Below are positions 45,531-55,159 of a DNA stretch of 64,000 nt, piece by piece (the stretch's first letter is position 1; each line of letters opens with the position of its first letter). The stretch is from contig NW_020312022.1 in the NCBI RefSeq assembly GCF_003144115.1, positions 248,001 through 312,000 of the forward strand, in the 5' to 3' direction. Source of the DNA: Tilletiopsis washingtonensis. Its lineage: Eukaryota > Basidiomycota > Exobasidiomycetes > Entylomatales. The translations under genes and the position numbers were made by a program. Below the pieces are notes generated by a model, which worked only from the letters and a program-made list of their open reading frames with translations, made no database searches and had not been told where the DNA came from.

Positions 45531-47122
45531 TCAGTCCATCCCTGTGCGCGCGGCGTCAGCCACTGCATGCAGTCCATCCTTGCGCCCCTCTGCTCTCGCC
45601 AAACTCACAGTGCAAGAACAGCAGGCCGCAGCCCGAGCCGACGAGGAAGATGGCGAGCCACTTGGTCGCGGCGCGATGGCTGCGGCGCGCCTTCTCGAGC
45701 TGCACGTTGCCCATCTCGACGCCCTGGCGATGCAGCATCGCCTCCTCGCCCAGCGCCCGCGTCGTGTCCATCTGCGCGCCCAGATGCTGCAGCAGCGTCG
45801 TCTGCAGCTCGCCGATCTCGGCCAGGCGGCGCTCGGCCGCCTGCACGGCATGCAGGTCCGCCTCGAGCACGCGCACCAGCGCCGAGGCCTCGGCGTCGAA
45901 CAGCTGTGCCTGCTCGGCCGACGGCGCCGCGAGCCCGAGGGCGCCAGCCGGCGCCGCGACGGCGTCCATCTCCACGCCCATGCCCGCGGCGCTGCTCGCC
46001 GAGCGTGTCAGGCGCGCAGAGGCGCCCGCAGCGAGGCGCGCCGCGGCCTTTGCGGCGGCGAGATGGCGCTCCTGCAGCGCACGCAGCGCGGCGGAGAGCG
46101 CCTGCAGCTGCGTGCGCAGCGAGGCGCAGATGGCGGCGCGATGCGCGGCCAGCTGCGCGGAGAAGAGCGGGTGCGCGCGCGTGCCGAACGTGCTTGACGG
46201 ACGCAGGCGCGAGAGGAGCGAGGAGGAGGAGGTGGTGCGCTGTCGCACTGAGCGCCCCCCGCCAACATCAGCACGCTTCTCGCAGATGAGTGAGAGAGAA
46301 TCGCCAAGAAACACTCACCAGCCTCGCCCTCCTCCAGGCCCTCGACGCGCTGCACCGCCTTGCGCAGCGCATCCGAGACGGCCCAGTCGATCTGCGCGCG
46401 CTCGGCATCCACCAGCGCCGGCGCCTCGCGTGCCCACGCCGCGAGCGCCGCCGCGGGTGCGCCGGGCAGCGGGAGCGTGCGCGATGCTGCCGCACTGCTG
46501 CTGCCGTTGCGAGAGGAGCGCGTGGAGAGGTAAGGGCGCCGCACGGCGGCGAGAAAGAGGTGCAGGGCATGGAGGTGCGCCGCCTGCCGCATGCGCCCGT
46601 GTCAGCATTTGATGCCAGCTACATGCTGGTCAAGTCAAAAGGCGGTAGCCCTACGCCAGCAGGCCCTTCTGATAGATGGAGGCAAGAAGCTGCCTCAGCC
46701 TGACGTGCAAGTCACAGCTTGCAGATGATGCCAAGCGCCTTTGCTCCTGCCCACTGCTTGCTGATGCCTGCGCCCGCTTTCCTCTCGCTGTTGCTCTTGG
46801 CGGCCGGGCGACTCACTATCCGCTGTGCCTCGTCGATCCACGCGCGCTCGGCATGCCGGATGCGCGCTTCAGGGCGCGCTGCTTCGTCGTGCCGCTCCTT
46901 GCCTGCTGCACTGCTGCTGCTGCCGGGCGCCGGCGGCAGGTAGCCCACGGGCCCACGCGCGGCGCTGCGGGCGGCGAGGAAGCGCGCGGCGGCGGCGAGC
47001 GCTTCGGCTGAGGCGGATGAAGTGCTGCCATCGTTGCTGCTGCTGGCGCTGCCGCTGCTGCTGCGCGCCGGACAGCGCTCGCGGAAGAGCGGCGTGAGTT
47101 CGGCGGCGACGAGACGCGGCAT
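45531..47122 (-). CDS. UFE1: ER t-SNARE UFE1/syntaxin-18
   Basis: Exons 47122-46817, 46583-46319, 46247-45609 and 45541-45531 encode 406 aa. The start MPRLVAAELTPLFRERC matches the syntaxin-18 N-terminal motif that binds the Sec1-type partner. HLHALHLFLAAVRRPYLSTR follows in the N-terminal helical region. The C-terminal SNARE helix (ALVRVLEADLHAVQAAERRL to TTRALGEEAMLHRQGVE) is directly followed by a membrane anchor (WLAIFLVGSGCGLLFLHW). This SNARE receives Golgi-derived vesicles at the ER. The final coding exon is just 11 nt and adds the last residues (W-M-D) right after the anchor, as in other family members that end a few residues past it. Intron 1 (233 nt) is longer than usual. Divergent from ARL2 over 237 bp. 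Confidence 0.92.
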
Positions 47123-47359
47123 CGCGCGCGGCTGCTGCAGTGCGAGGCGAGAGCGAGATGGATGCGACAGGGAAGAGGATGGGTGATGGAGGTGGGACGC
47201 GAAGCTTCGCGCGCCAGCGACAAGACACCGACACGCGCGCGCGCGCATGGCCCATGCGCGCTTCCCTCGCGACCTCCACCACCCTGACCACCCGCACTTC
47301 CACCTCCTCCCAACAAGAACGCTGCACGCCGCCGCAGCCGCGCGCGCCGCGAGCCCGCC
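47123..47359. promoter_or_regulatory. Shared divergent promoter UFE1/ARL2
   Basis: 237 bp between divergent start codons, with an alternating GC-rich CGCGCG run near 47233-47248. Layout-based call. Confidence 0.5.
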
Positions 47360-49178
47360 ATGGGCCTGCTGACCATCATCCGCAAGAACAAGTGTGCGCC
47401 TCGCCGCTCCTCCCTCACCCTTGCCCCACCACTAACACTCTCTCCAGTCAAGGACCGCGAGCTGCGCCTCCTCTTCCTCGGCCTCGACAACAGCGGCAAG
47501 AGCAGCATCGTGCGCCGCATCCTCGGCGAGGACATTGCCGGCGTCAGCCCCACACTGGGCTTTGACATTAGGACGGTGGTGCACCGCGGGTAAGTGGGGG
47601 GAAGTGGCAGAGAGAGGCACAGCGAGAAGCGGAGCAGAGGGCCTGCTGTGAGAGGCAATGCAGGGAGAATGGCCGACCACTGTCTCGAGGCGTGCGAGGG
47701 AGATGCAGGAGTATGGCCTGCCATTGCGCCAAGGCGTGCGAGGGAGAGGCAGTCGCATGGCCTGCCGCTGCTTCGAGGAGAGGCAAGAGGCATGGCGTCT
47801 GCACTTGCCTCGAGCAAGGGGAATGCAGACGCAGAGTGCCTGCACTTGCCTCTTACTGCCTCGCCGAGAGAAGTGGGGCCGAGAGGCATGGGGCAAGGGG
47901 AATGGCCAGGAGAGACAGAAGCAGAGTGTCTGCAAGTGACTCGCGCTGCGTTGCCTCTCCGGCCAGTGTCCTCTCCTCTCTCTCTCCTCTTTCCTCTCTC
48001 CTCTATCCTCTCCCCTCTCTTCCTCCTCCCTCCTCTCCGAGAGGAGTGGTGGCCGGGAAGAAGGAGAATGCAGAAGCACAGTGCCTGCAGTTCCCTTTCG
48101 CTGCTTCGCGCTGCGGCCAACTATCCTCTGCTCTCTCCTCTCTTCCTCCTCGCTGACCCTCCTGCTCCAGCTACACGCTCAACATCTGGGACGTCGGCGG
48201 GCAGAAGTCGCTGCGCCCCTACTGGCGCAACTACTTTGAGCGCACCGACGCCCTCGTCTGGGTCGTCGACAGCGGCGACCGCGCGCGGCTCGACGATGCG
48301 CGCGAGGAGCTGTGGGGCGTGCTGGGCGAGGAGGTGAGTCGAGCAAGAGCAGCAGGGGGCGAGAGGAGCTGGGCAAGGTGCTGCACTGAGGCGTGGAGAA
48401 GAGAAGGGAGACGAGAGGCGGGAGGAGAGGCAAGTGCGGAAGCGCAGCCGCGAGGCGGCCGTGGCCTTTTTCCTTTCGGAGGCACGGCGAGCAGGGCGCT
48501 GGAGCACGCCAGCGTCAGCGCGGCAGGGCAGGGCCTGCTGTGCCCTCTCTCCTTCGCAGTCGCTGCACAGGCGCACTGCCCCGCTTGGCGCTGGACAGTG
48601 TGGCGGAGGAGCAGGAGCGGGCAGGCCGGCTCGCTCCCGCCGCAAAAGCACATGGTCGCCAGGGCGCCATGATGGGCGAGACTCGGCGGGGCGTGCGCAC
48701 AGCGCCCTCCTTCGCTGCGGCGCGCCGCAGAGAGGGCCAGAGGCTGCGCATCAGTCCATGCCGCAGCCAAGCGCCGGACGCGGTCTAGCGATGCCTTCTG
48801 CCAGCGCTGCCGTGCGCTCTCTCACGCCGAGCGGCTGCTGCTCTGTGGCGCCGCCCATCTTGCCGTGTCAGGTCGCTGATCGCACCCTCCTCTCAGCGGC
48901 TAGCCGGCGCCTCCATCCTCATCTTCGCCAACAAGCAGGACATCGTCGGCGCGCTGTCGGCCGAGGAGATCCGCCGCGCGCTGGCCCTCGACGCCATCTC
49001 GAGCCACGCGTGGCGCATCCAGCCGTGCTCGGCGGCCACGGGCGCGCAGCTGGGCGCGGGCGTCGACTGGGCAGTGGAGGATGTGGGGCGGCGCATGTAC
49101 TTTGGCGGCGGCGGCGGCGTGGCGCCGCCCGAGGCGAGCAAGGAGGCAGAGAGGAGAGGCGAGACAGGCACGGCGTAA
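47360..49178 (+). CDS. ARL2: ARF-like GTPase ARL2
   Basis: Exons 47360-47393, 47448-47589, 48171-48333 and 48897-49178 give 206 aa. It tracks human ARL2 closely: [21 protein letters not shown]-loop [20 protein letters not shown] (switch I Thr kept), [20 protein letters not shown] (switch II), guanine-binding NKQD in [13 protein letters not shown], and CSAATG. It has Gly2 but, as in other Arl2 proteins, this is probably not myristoylated. Arl2 (Cin4/Alp41) acts with tubulin-folding cofactors in beta-tubulin assembly. The P-loop has Ser-Ser where most have Thr-Thr. A 20-residue Gly-rich and acidic tail extends past the usual end. Introns 2 (581 nt) and 3 (563 nt) are about ten times the local norm; exon 1 ends with T at 47393, giving KFKDREL. 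Confidence 0.94.
47686..47773 (+). repeat. 44-bp tandem repeat in ARL2 intron 2
   Basis: Two adjacent 44-bp copies share AAGGCGTGCGAGGGAGA-type and TGGCCTGCC segments; a decayed partial copy flanks each side. Further on in the same intron, three dispersed copies of a motif like GCAGAGTGCCTGCACTTGCC occur near 47831, 47921 and 48075, followed by a 75-nt C/T run (about 47964-48040). Confidence 0.7.
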
Positions 49179-49266
49179 TGCGAGGATGTGCCATTGCAAA
49201 GTGAGTGTGGGTGGTATAGGAGACGAACATGGGCAGGGCAAGCGGGTAGCAAGGGAGAGGCGCAGT

Positions 49267-50517
49267 TCACAGCAGCAGCGCACCTCCGACGAGCGCAAGC
49301 AGTGCGCCCGAGAGCGGGGCGAGCGCCAGCGTCGCCGCGGCGCCGGTCTGCGACGAGGCGCGCTGTGTCGCCGAAATCACCGAGGCACTCGTCGTGCTGC
49401 TGGACGTGACGATCTGCACGGCGACGGTGGTGCGTGTCGTGCCGGAGGTGACGGTGCTTGTCGCCGTGCTGCTGCTGGACGACGACGAGGTGGAGGTGGG
49501 CGTGGCGCTCGACGAGGAGCTGCTGCTGCTGCTCGAGGAGCTCGTCGACGCCGCGGCCGCGGCCTGGTTGGCCGGCACAGTGCTGCCGCCGGTGATGGTC
49601 GCCTGGAACTTGCAGTTGCTGCTGCTCGGCGCCGGGTGCGGGCTCGGCACCGCGACGCCGTAGCTCGTGTCCGTCTGCTGGAACGTCGCGAGGCCCGGGT
49701 AGCCGTACATGATGTCCTGCGCGTCGTCGCCGTCGCACGACTCGAACTGCCCCGCGGCGTAGTTGCCCGGCATGTTGAAGCCGCAGCCCAGCACGTCGTA
49801 CGTGTGCCGGCAGAGCGACGTGGCGCGATCGCCCGGGAAGCAGGCACGGATGCAGAAGTCGGTGGCGCTTTGGAACTGCATCCATTCGGGCATCTGGACG
49901 TTGTTCTGCGCGGGTGGTGGCATCGTCAGCGCGGCTCGCCTGAGCTGCTCGCCTGCTGCGACTCACCGAGTACACGACGCCGCCCACGGGGTTGCCCTCG
50001 CCCGTGGCGCCGTGCGGGTCGAGCTCGCCGCCCTCGTCGCCGGCCGTGATGCCGATCTTTGTGAAGTCTAAGCCGAACTGTCAGCCCTTGCTCTGCCCAC
50101 TGACACTGCCGCCACTCACCGCCCGTGCCCGTCACCTGCACATAGTGCGGCGTGCGCACCCAGTGCGCGCCCTGGATGGTGCCCTCGGGAAAGACGCGTG
50201 TGCCGTAGCCGCTCTTGGTGCAGTACGCCACCTCCTCGGCCTCGTGCTCCGCCACGCCGCCGCCGTTGGGCGGCGCGTAGAGGCAGAAGTCGTCGACTGC
50301 GCGCAGCGGGCGTGGGGTTAGCGGCGAGGCACGCAAGGGGGCGGCAGAGGCGGGCGCGGGCATGGTGGGGCACGCCGCGGCCGTCTCCCTCGCTCCCCAA
50401 GACACACTGCAGCAGCTCACGGTTGTTGATGTTGATGACACGCGACATGCTGTCCTGCTGCGCGGCGGCCGTGGCGGCGAGGGCGCCGAGGAGGAGGAGC
50501 GAGCGGGCGGCGTGCAT
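49267..50517 (-). CDS. Secreted GPI-type glycoprotein, macrophage-activating family
   Basis: Exons 50517-50421, 50296-50120, 50067-49967 and 49905-49267 encode 337 aa. A signal peptide (LLLLGALAATAAA, cleavage after about residue 20) leads to a Cys-containing domain: NNLDDFCLYAPP, VAYCTKSGYGTRVFPEGTI, FTKIGITAGDEGGELDPHGA, ATDFCIRACFPG and HTYDVLGCGFNMPG. This block matches basidiomycete proteins annotated as macrophage-activating glycoprotein. A long Ser/Thr stretch suited to O-mannosylation (about residues 230-300) and a hydrophobic end (LALAPLSGALLALVGGALLL) point to a GPI anchor and cell-wall or membrane location. The biochemical role of the family is unknown. The exon 1 donor at 50420 was chosen because it gives NNLDDFCLY and has the better GT site. 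It ends 88 bp from ARL2. Confidence 0.86.
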
Positions 50518-51536
50518 TGCGGATAGGCTTGGCGTGGCTGAAGGTGTGAGGCTGGTGTCGCAGCGTCGAGCTGGGCAGAGCGGCCGGCCTTATATGAGCT
50601 GTGACCTGCTCGCCGGCCTCGGAGGCCAAGCAAGGCAGAGCGCAGACGCTGCGCCGCTGCCGCTGCCGCACATCAACACCAGATCTGGCGGCGGCCAGCG
50701 CGGCAGGTCACACACGAACGGCGCACCACGCGGCCGCGCCGACGCAGGCACCGAGGCACAGCAGCAAACACGCTCGGCTGACACGCAACTCCGGCGGTCC
50801 GGGGCCGGCGTGCATGGCGCAAATGACGCAGGGCATGGGCGCACTAGCCTCGACAGGCGAGGGCGATGCAGGTACGCTCAGCCGCTGAGATCTGAGCCGC
50901 CGAGCCGCCGCATGGCCCGCCGGCGGGCGGCTGACGCTGCCGCGGCAGAGCAGGCGACAAGCGTGCCGAGCCGAGCCGCCGGTTTGGAGCGCTCTGCTCC
51001 TCTCGCTCGGCAGCGGCGCTCCACGCGTCCGAGACGTCGGGCGTCGCATCTCCGACGTCGCGGCGCGTGCATCTCGGCGCTGCCGCCGACGCCGCGCGGA
51101 CACAGAGCGGCAGCAGCTCCGAGGCATCCCGCGGGCATTCACTAGACTGTCAGATCTGCGTCTGTGCTCGCTCCACCTGCGCGCCCGCTGCCCGCTGAGA
51201 TCTCGCACAGCCTCGCACACCAGCCAAGCGTCGAGTGACAGCTATGGCGGCTTCGACTTGGGTGCCACGACATGCTCGCACCTCTGCCGCGCCCAGCCAC
51301 GGCACACCGAGACGCGCAGATGGGCCATCTCGCCTCTCTCTCTCTCTCGCCTCGCCACCTCGCGCGCGAGGGCCTAGACGTGCGTGCCTCCCAGATGCTC
51401 TTCATTCAGCGCTCGGCGCCAGGCGCAAGAGCGCAAGGCACTGCAGTGACATGGGCCTGCCTGCTTTGTCTCCCACCTCTTGCCCATTCTTCATTCGGCA
51501 GAGCACATTCTCTTGAGCTGCACGTCGAGCGCATCG
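50518..51536. promoter_or_regulatory. 1-kb upstream region of the secreted glycoprotein gene
   Basis: Holds the glycoprotein promoter and the 3' trailer of the phosphatase gene, both minus strand. A CT-rich run lies near 51333-51348. No gene recognised. Confidence 0.4.
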
Positions 51537-52918
51537 TCATTTTCTCCACATCTCGGCCAGGCTGCGCTGGCCCTTTGCCCGCGCCTCCTTCTTCGCCGCG
51601 CCGCTCTTGCCCAGATGCCGCGCGTTGTCCTCGAGCAGCAGCACCAGCCCACCCTCAGGGGCGCGCACGACGACAAAGACGCCCGTGTTCTGCGCGAAGC
51701 GCACGTGCTGGGCGGGCAGGAAGAGCTTGAAGAAGAGCGAGAGGAAGAGGCCGTGCGTGACTGCGACGAGATGTGGCGCTGGCGAAGGCGGAGACGGAGA
51801 GAGGGGCGCGGCAAGCGTGTGGCTGGAGGATGCGTCGGTCGAGGATCGCGACTTGTCGGGCGAGACAGGGACTGCAGACGCAGCAGGAGTAGCGGCAGCG
51901 GCGGCGTCGCCTGCTCGCAAAGAGCGCGCAGGCTCCGCGACGGCGGAGAAGGAGGGCGCATAGCTGCCGATGGGCGCCAGTGCTCGCGCCCGCGGAGCAC
52001 TCGGCGCAGAGGTCGACGAGGCAGCAGCAGAGGGCACTGTGGCCTGCGCTGCGTCAGGAACAGCGGGCGGGGCCGCTGCCTCGGCTGTCTGCTGCAAGTC
52101 CTCAGTCAGGCGTCGCCGCTTGACTGCGGGCGCCGCGGGCTCTGCCGAGGGCGCGGACTGCAGCGCGGCCTCTGCCTCGCGCGCAGCTTCCACGGCGTCG
52201 ACGTCCTCGTCGTCCTCGTCGGCGTCGCGAACCCGAGTGCGGCTGGCGAGCGGAGCTACCGAGCTCGAGCCGCTGCCGCCGGCGAATGGGACGTCTGTGA
52301 GAAAGCAGCGGGGTGAGCGTCAGCGATCGCTCACGGCTTGAGGACGTCTGAGCCAGCCGCACTGCAGCGTCAGAGCAGGCCACGAAGCCACGCCAGCCAG
52401 CGAGTGCAGCCTGGCATCCATGAAGCAACGGCCAAGGCGCTGTTTCATCCGAGCATCCTGCCCCCCACATCGAAGCGGCCGCACAGCGCAGCACTGGCAT
52501 AACGAGACATCGGTAGTCACTCACCAAGCAGGCCAGCACGCCTTAGCAGCTCGCAGCCCTCGTCGCGCACGCGCCTGCGCCACGCCTCCTCGCTCTCGCC
52601 GCGCCCCGTGCCCTTCTCGAAGCCGCGCTGGTGCACGCCGCGGCGCGTGCCTTCGCGCGCGCCAAAGTCACGCTCTTGCAAGCCCGTGCGCGGCTCGGGA
52701 GTGAGCTTGAGAGAGGCAGCCAATGGCGCGGCTGTTGCGCGGGTGCGGCCCAAGGGCGAGACGAAGAGTGCCGTTGGCTGCTGTTGCGTGAAATGTGGAT
52801 TGGCAGGCAGCGCCTCGGCCTGCCGCCGCCCGAGCGCCGTCAGCGGCGAGTCGGAGCTGCCCTGCAGCAGATGCGCCGCATTCGCCTCCGTCTGTGCATG
52901 CCGAATGAGCGTCAACAT
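51537..52918 (-). CDS. Histidine phosphatase (phosphoglycerate mutase-like)
   Basis: Exons 52918-52525 and 52294-51537 encode 383 aa. The phosphohistidine motif stands at the very start (MLTLIRHAQTEANAAHLLQG; His7 is the likely phospho-acceptor), followed by SPLTALGRRQAEAL, LFVSPLGRTRATA and GLQERDFGAREG, the usual histidine phosphatase order. The second catalytic His is in HLVAVTHGLFLSLFFKLF (about residue 311). Between them lies a disordered insert of about 150 residues, acidic then Ala/Ser/Pro-rich, with a basic patch VKRRRL. Substrate unknown; small fungal relatives include fructose-2,6-bisphosphatase-like and nucleotide phosphatases. The 230-nt intron is long for the window. Only 86 bp separate it from NCE101, so its promoter overlaps the NCE101 3' end, which is made of direct repeats. 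Confidence 0.85.
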
Positions 52919-52929
52919 CGCGCCGCGTG

Positions 52930-53012
52930 CCCTCTACACGCCTGGAGCTCCCTGCCCCTCGCGCCTTGTGCCCGCTACACGCCTGGAGCTCCCTCGCGCT
53001 CCCTCTACACGC
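52930..53012 (+). repeat. Direct repeats between NCE101 and the phosphatase
   Basis: Two copies of CTACACGCCTGGAGCTCCCT, 41 bp apart (about 52934 and 52975), and a third partial CTCTACACGCG that contains the NCE101 stop. They fill most of the spacer that must serve as 3' end of NCE101 and promoter of the phosphatase gene. Confidence 0.75.
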
Positions 53013-53261
53013 GCGCCGCGGGCCCCGTGTACAGCTCGCGCGGCGGCGCCTCGCCGCGCGCGAAGCGGCCGAGGAGCGCGTAGAGCGAGCGTCCCTCGGG
53101 ACGCAGGTGGGCGTTCTTGGCGTCCGTCTCCCAGAGGCGATAGGCGAAGAGGCCGGTGAGGAGGCCGAGGAGCGGGTCGGCGGCGCTGCATCGCAGGGTG
53201 AGCAGGGGCAGCGCGGGGCAGAGGCGAGGCACACGCACCGCGAGACGAGGTAGGCGGGCAT
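53005..53261 (-). CDS. NCE101: Non-classical export protein NCE101
   Basis: Two exons, 53261-53239 and 53185-53005, join to 67 aa: MPAYLVSRAADPLLGLLTGLF continuing AYRLWETDAKNAHLRPEG. This is the small Nce101 family (yeast protein 53 aa, start of the same type, one membrane helix), linked to export of leaderless proteins in yeast, though its mechanism is unclear. The charged C-terminal part (RPEGRSLYALLGRFARGE) also fits fungal members. The last 15 residues run into repeated DNA. The 53-nt intron has a CTCAC branch-like site. It shares 233 bp of promoter with FIS1. Confidence 0.88.
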
Positions 53262-53494
53262 GTGTGGTGGCGGTGGTGGTGGTGAGGAGGATCGAAGCGT
53301 CGCCGCGTGCGAGTGTGGCGTGGTCGTGGTGGTGGTGGTGAGGAGAGAAGCGCCGCCTGCTCGCTTGCCGTGCGGCTGCGCGCGTTGCGCTGCGCCTCCT
53401 CGCTGTTCCCACGCCGCGCCACGCCCGCTTGGTGCTGCGCCTCTCCACTGCTGCGCTTCACTGTCGTGCTTTCCTCCGCTCCACCACCACACCC
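53262..53494. promoter_or_regulatory. Shared divergent promoter NCE101/FIS1
   Basis: 233 bp between divergent starts, with GGTGGTGG-type trinucleotide runs at about 53265-53282 and 53325-53340. Layout-based call. Confidence 0.5.
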
Positions 53495-55159
53495 ATGTCG
53501 CTGCCCTACGCCCTCGACGCCTCGACGCCCCTCGCGCCCCAGGAGCTCGCCGTGCTGCGCGGCCAGTACGAGCGCGAGCTCGGCGCCGGCCACGCCAGCA
53601 CGCAGACCAAGTTCAACTACGCATGGGGCCTCGTCAAGAGCCGCGAGCGCGCAGACGTCGCACAGGCCGTCGGCGTGCTGGCGGGTGAGTGCAAGCGGGG
53701 CATGGGCGGCGCACGGAGAGACGGGGCGGCAGAAGGAGAGAAGGGCGGCGCGAGGGGAGAAGGGCGGCAGAAGGAGAGAAGGGCGGCACAAGGAGAGAAG
53801 GAGCAGCGAGCGGCACAAGGAGAGAAGGGCGGCGCAAGGAGAGAAGGAGCAGCGGAGCGGAGGCATGTGCGTCGCCGCGAGGCATGTGCGTCGCCGCGAG
53901 GAGACAGTGCGCGCGCGCGAGGAGATCACAGATGCGCAGCACAGGGGCAAGAGAGGCGCCGAAGCGGAGGCGCACGTCCGGCGAGGCGGCGCAGCGTGTG
54001 GGTCGCCGTGGGGAGGCAGCGCACTCGAGAGAGAGGAGATCTCAGAGGCGCAGCACAGCGACAAGCGGCGCGCACGCGAGACGCACGCCCGTGCTCGCGG
54101 CGGCGACACGCAGCGGGCACGCCAGACGCACGCCCTTGCTCGCGGCGACCAGCGCGAGGCAGAGAGCTGGCAGAGAGAGGCAGAGATTGGGCAGGGAGAG
54201 GCAGAGAGCGGGCAGAGAGAGGCAGAGAGCGGGCAGAGAGCGGGCAGAGAGCGGGCAGAGAGAGGGCAGAGAGAGGTAGAGAGCGGGCAGAGCGAGGCGC
54301 CGAGGCCAAGCCATCTCCCGCATCTCACCTCGCTGACGCACCCTGTCACCAGACATCTACCGCACCGACGCGCCGCGCCGTCGCGAGTGTCTCTACTACC
54401 TTGCGCTGGGCCACTTTAAGCTGGGCAACTTTGACGAGGCGCGGCGATTCAACGGTGCGTGTGGTCTCCCCTTGCCGAGGACGCCGCACGCAGGGCCACG
54501 AGGGACGATGGCAAGGAGGCGCAACAGAGGGCGCAGCGTCTGCACAAAGACAGTGGCTGCGCTCACGCTTTGGAAGGTCGAGATGGGCGCAGCCGCAAGG
54601 CGTCTCGGTGAGGGGAGCTGGCTGCTCCCTGAGCACAGAGCGTGCCGTCGGTGCCCGCGAGCCGGCTCGGGCGCGCGGTAGCCGCGAGCGAGAGAGCGAC
54701 CGCGCGCGCTCGCAGCTCTTGCGCCCAGAGCGGGGGCCCTCGAGAGCCGGGCCGAAGTCTCGTCGACGCTGCTCGATGGGCCCGCGGGTGCAGGTCTGGA
54801 GCATGGACGCACGGGCCTGCCGCAGTTCTCGGCGCAGTGCCGCAGAGAGGGAGAGAGCGAGGTGGCACGACGCAGAATGGTCGCCCGCTGACGACCCTTT
54901 CCCCGCCCTTGTGGCGCAAATAGCACTGCTGCTCGAGCGCGAGCCGAACAACCTGCAGGCGCAGTCCTTGGCGCAGCTCATCGAGAAGGGCGTGCAGCGC
55001 GGTGCGTTCTCCTCTTCCCCCTTCTTCCTCTCTCTGAGCGTCGAGCTGACACTGCGTGGGGTGCCGGCAGAGGGCTACATCGGCATGGCGCTCGTCGGCA
55101 CGGCCGCGGCGGCCAGTGCCGTGGTGGCCGCGTGGCTGTTCAGCCCGAAGCGGCGGTAG
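53495..55159 (+). CDS. FIS1: Mitochondrial fission protein FIS1
   Basis: Exons 53495-53684, 54353-54454, 54924-55001 and 55071-55159 encode 152 aa, the standard Fis1 length. The TPR-like bundle shows as [18 protein letters not shown], then [19 protein letters not shown], then [19 protein letters not shown]. The C-terminal anchor ([22 protein letters not shown]) with basic end SPKRR is the tail-anchor that places the protein in mitochondrial and peroxisomal outer membranes, where it recruits Dnm1 adaptors. PEX11 in this window acts in the same division process on peroxisomes. Introns 1 (668 nt) and 2 (469 nt) are far longer than typical; intron 1 is mostly minisatellite. Coding exons total only 459 nt of a 1.67-kb gene. 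Confidence 0.94.
   Translation: MSLPYALDASTPLAPQELAVLRGQYERELGAGHASTQTKFNYAWGLVKSRERADVAQAVGVLAGECKRGMGGARRDGAAEGEKGGARGEGRQKERRAAQGEKEQRAAQGEKGGARREGAAERRHVRRREACASPRGDSARARGDHRCAAQGQERRRSGGARPARRRSVWVAVGRQRTRERGDLRGAAQRQAARTRDARPCSRRRHAAGTPDARPCSRRPARGRELAERGRDWAGRGRERAERGRERAESGQRAGRERAERGRERAERGAEAKPSPASHLADAPCHQTSTAPTRRAVASVSTTLRWATLSWATLTRRGDSTVRVVSPCRGRRTQGHEGRWQGGATEGAASAQRQWLRSRFGRSRWAQPQGVSVRGAGCSLSTERAVGAREPARARGSRERESDRARSQLLRPERGPSRAGPKSRRRCSMGPRVQVWSMDARACRSSRRSAAERERARWHDAEWSPADDPFPALVAQIALLLEREPNNLQAQSLAQLIEKGVQRGAFSSSPFFLSLSVELTLRGVPAEGYIGMALVGTAAAASAVVAAWLFSPKRR
53725..53852 (+). repeat. 19-bp minisatellite in FIS1 intron 1
   Basis: About seven imperfect copies of GGCGGCAGAAGGAGAGAAG, the first four contiguous (53725-53800), the rest interrupted by GAGCAGCGAG-like spacers. 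Confidence 0.88.
53861..53898 (+). repeat. Perfect 19-bp tandem duplication in FIS1 intron 1
   Basis: AGGCATGTGCGTCGCCGCG occurs twice without a mismatch. A more diverged block of roughly 110 bp that begins similarly (near 53885) recurs near 53998. Confidence 0.88.
54164..54293 (+). repeat. Purine-rich repeat at the end of FIS1 intron 1
   Basis: Interleaved copies of AGAGAGCGGGCAG and AGAGAGGCAG with periods of about 10-21 bp. The coding strand is almost pure purine plus C, ending some 55 nt before the acceptor. Confidence 0.85.
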
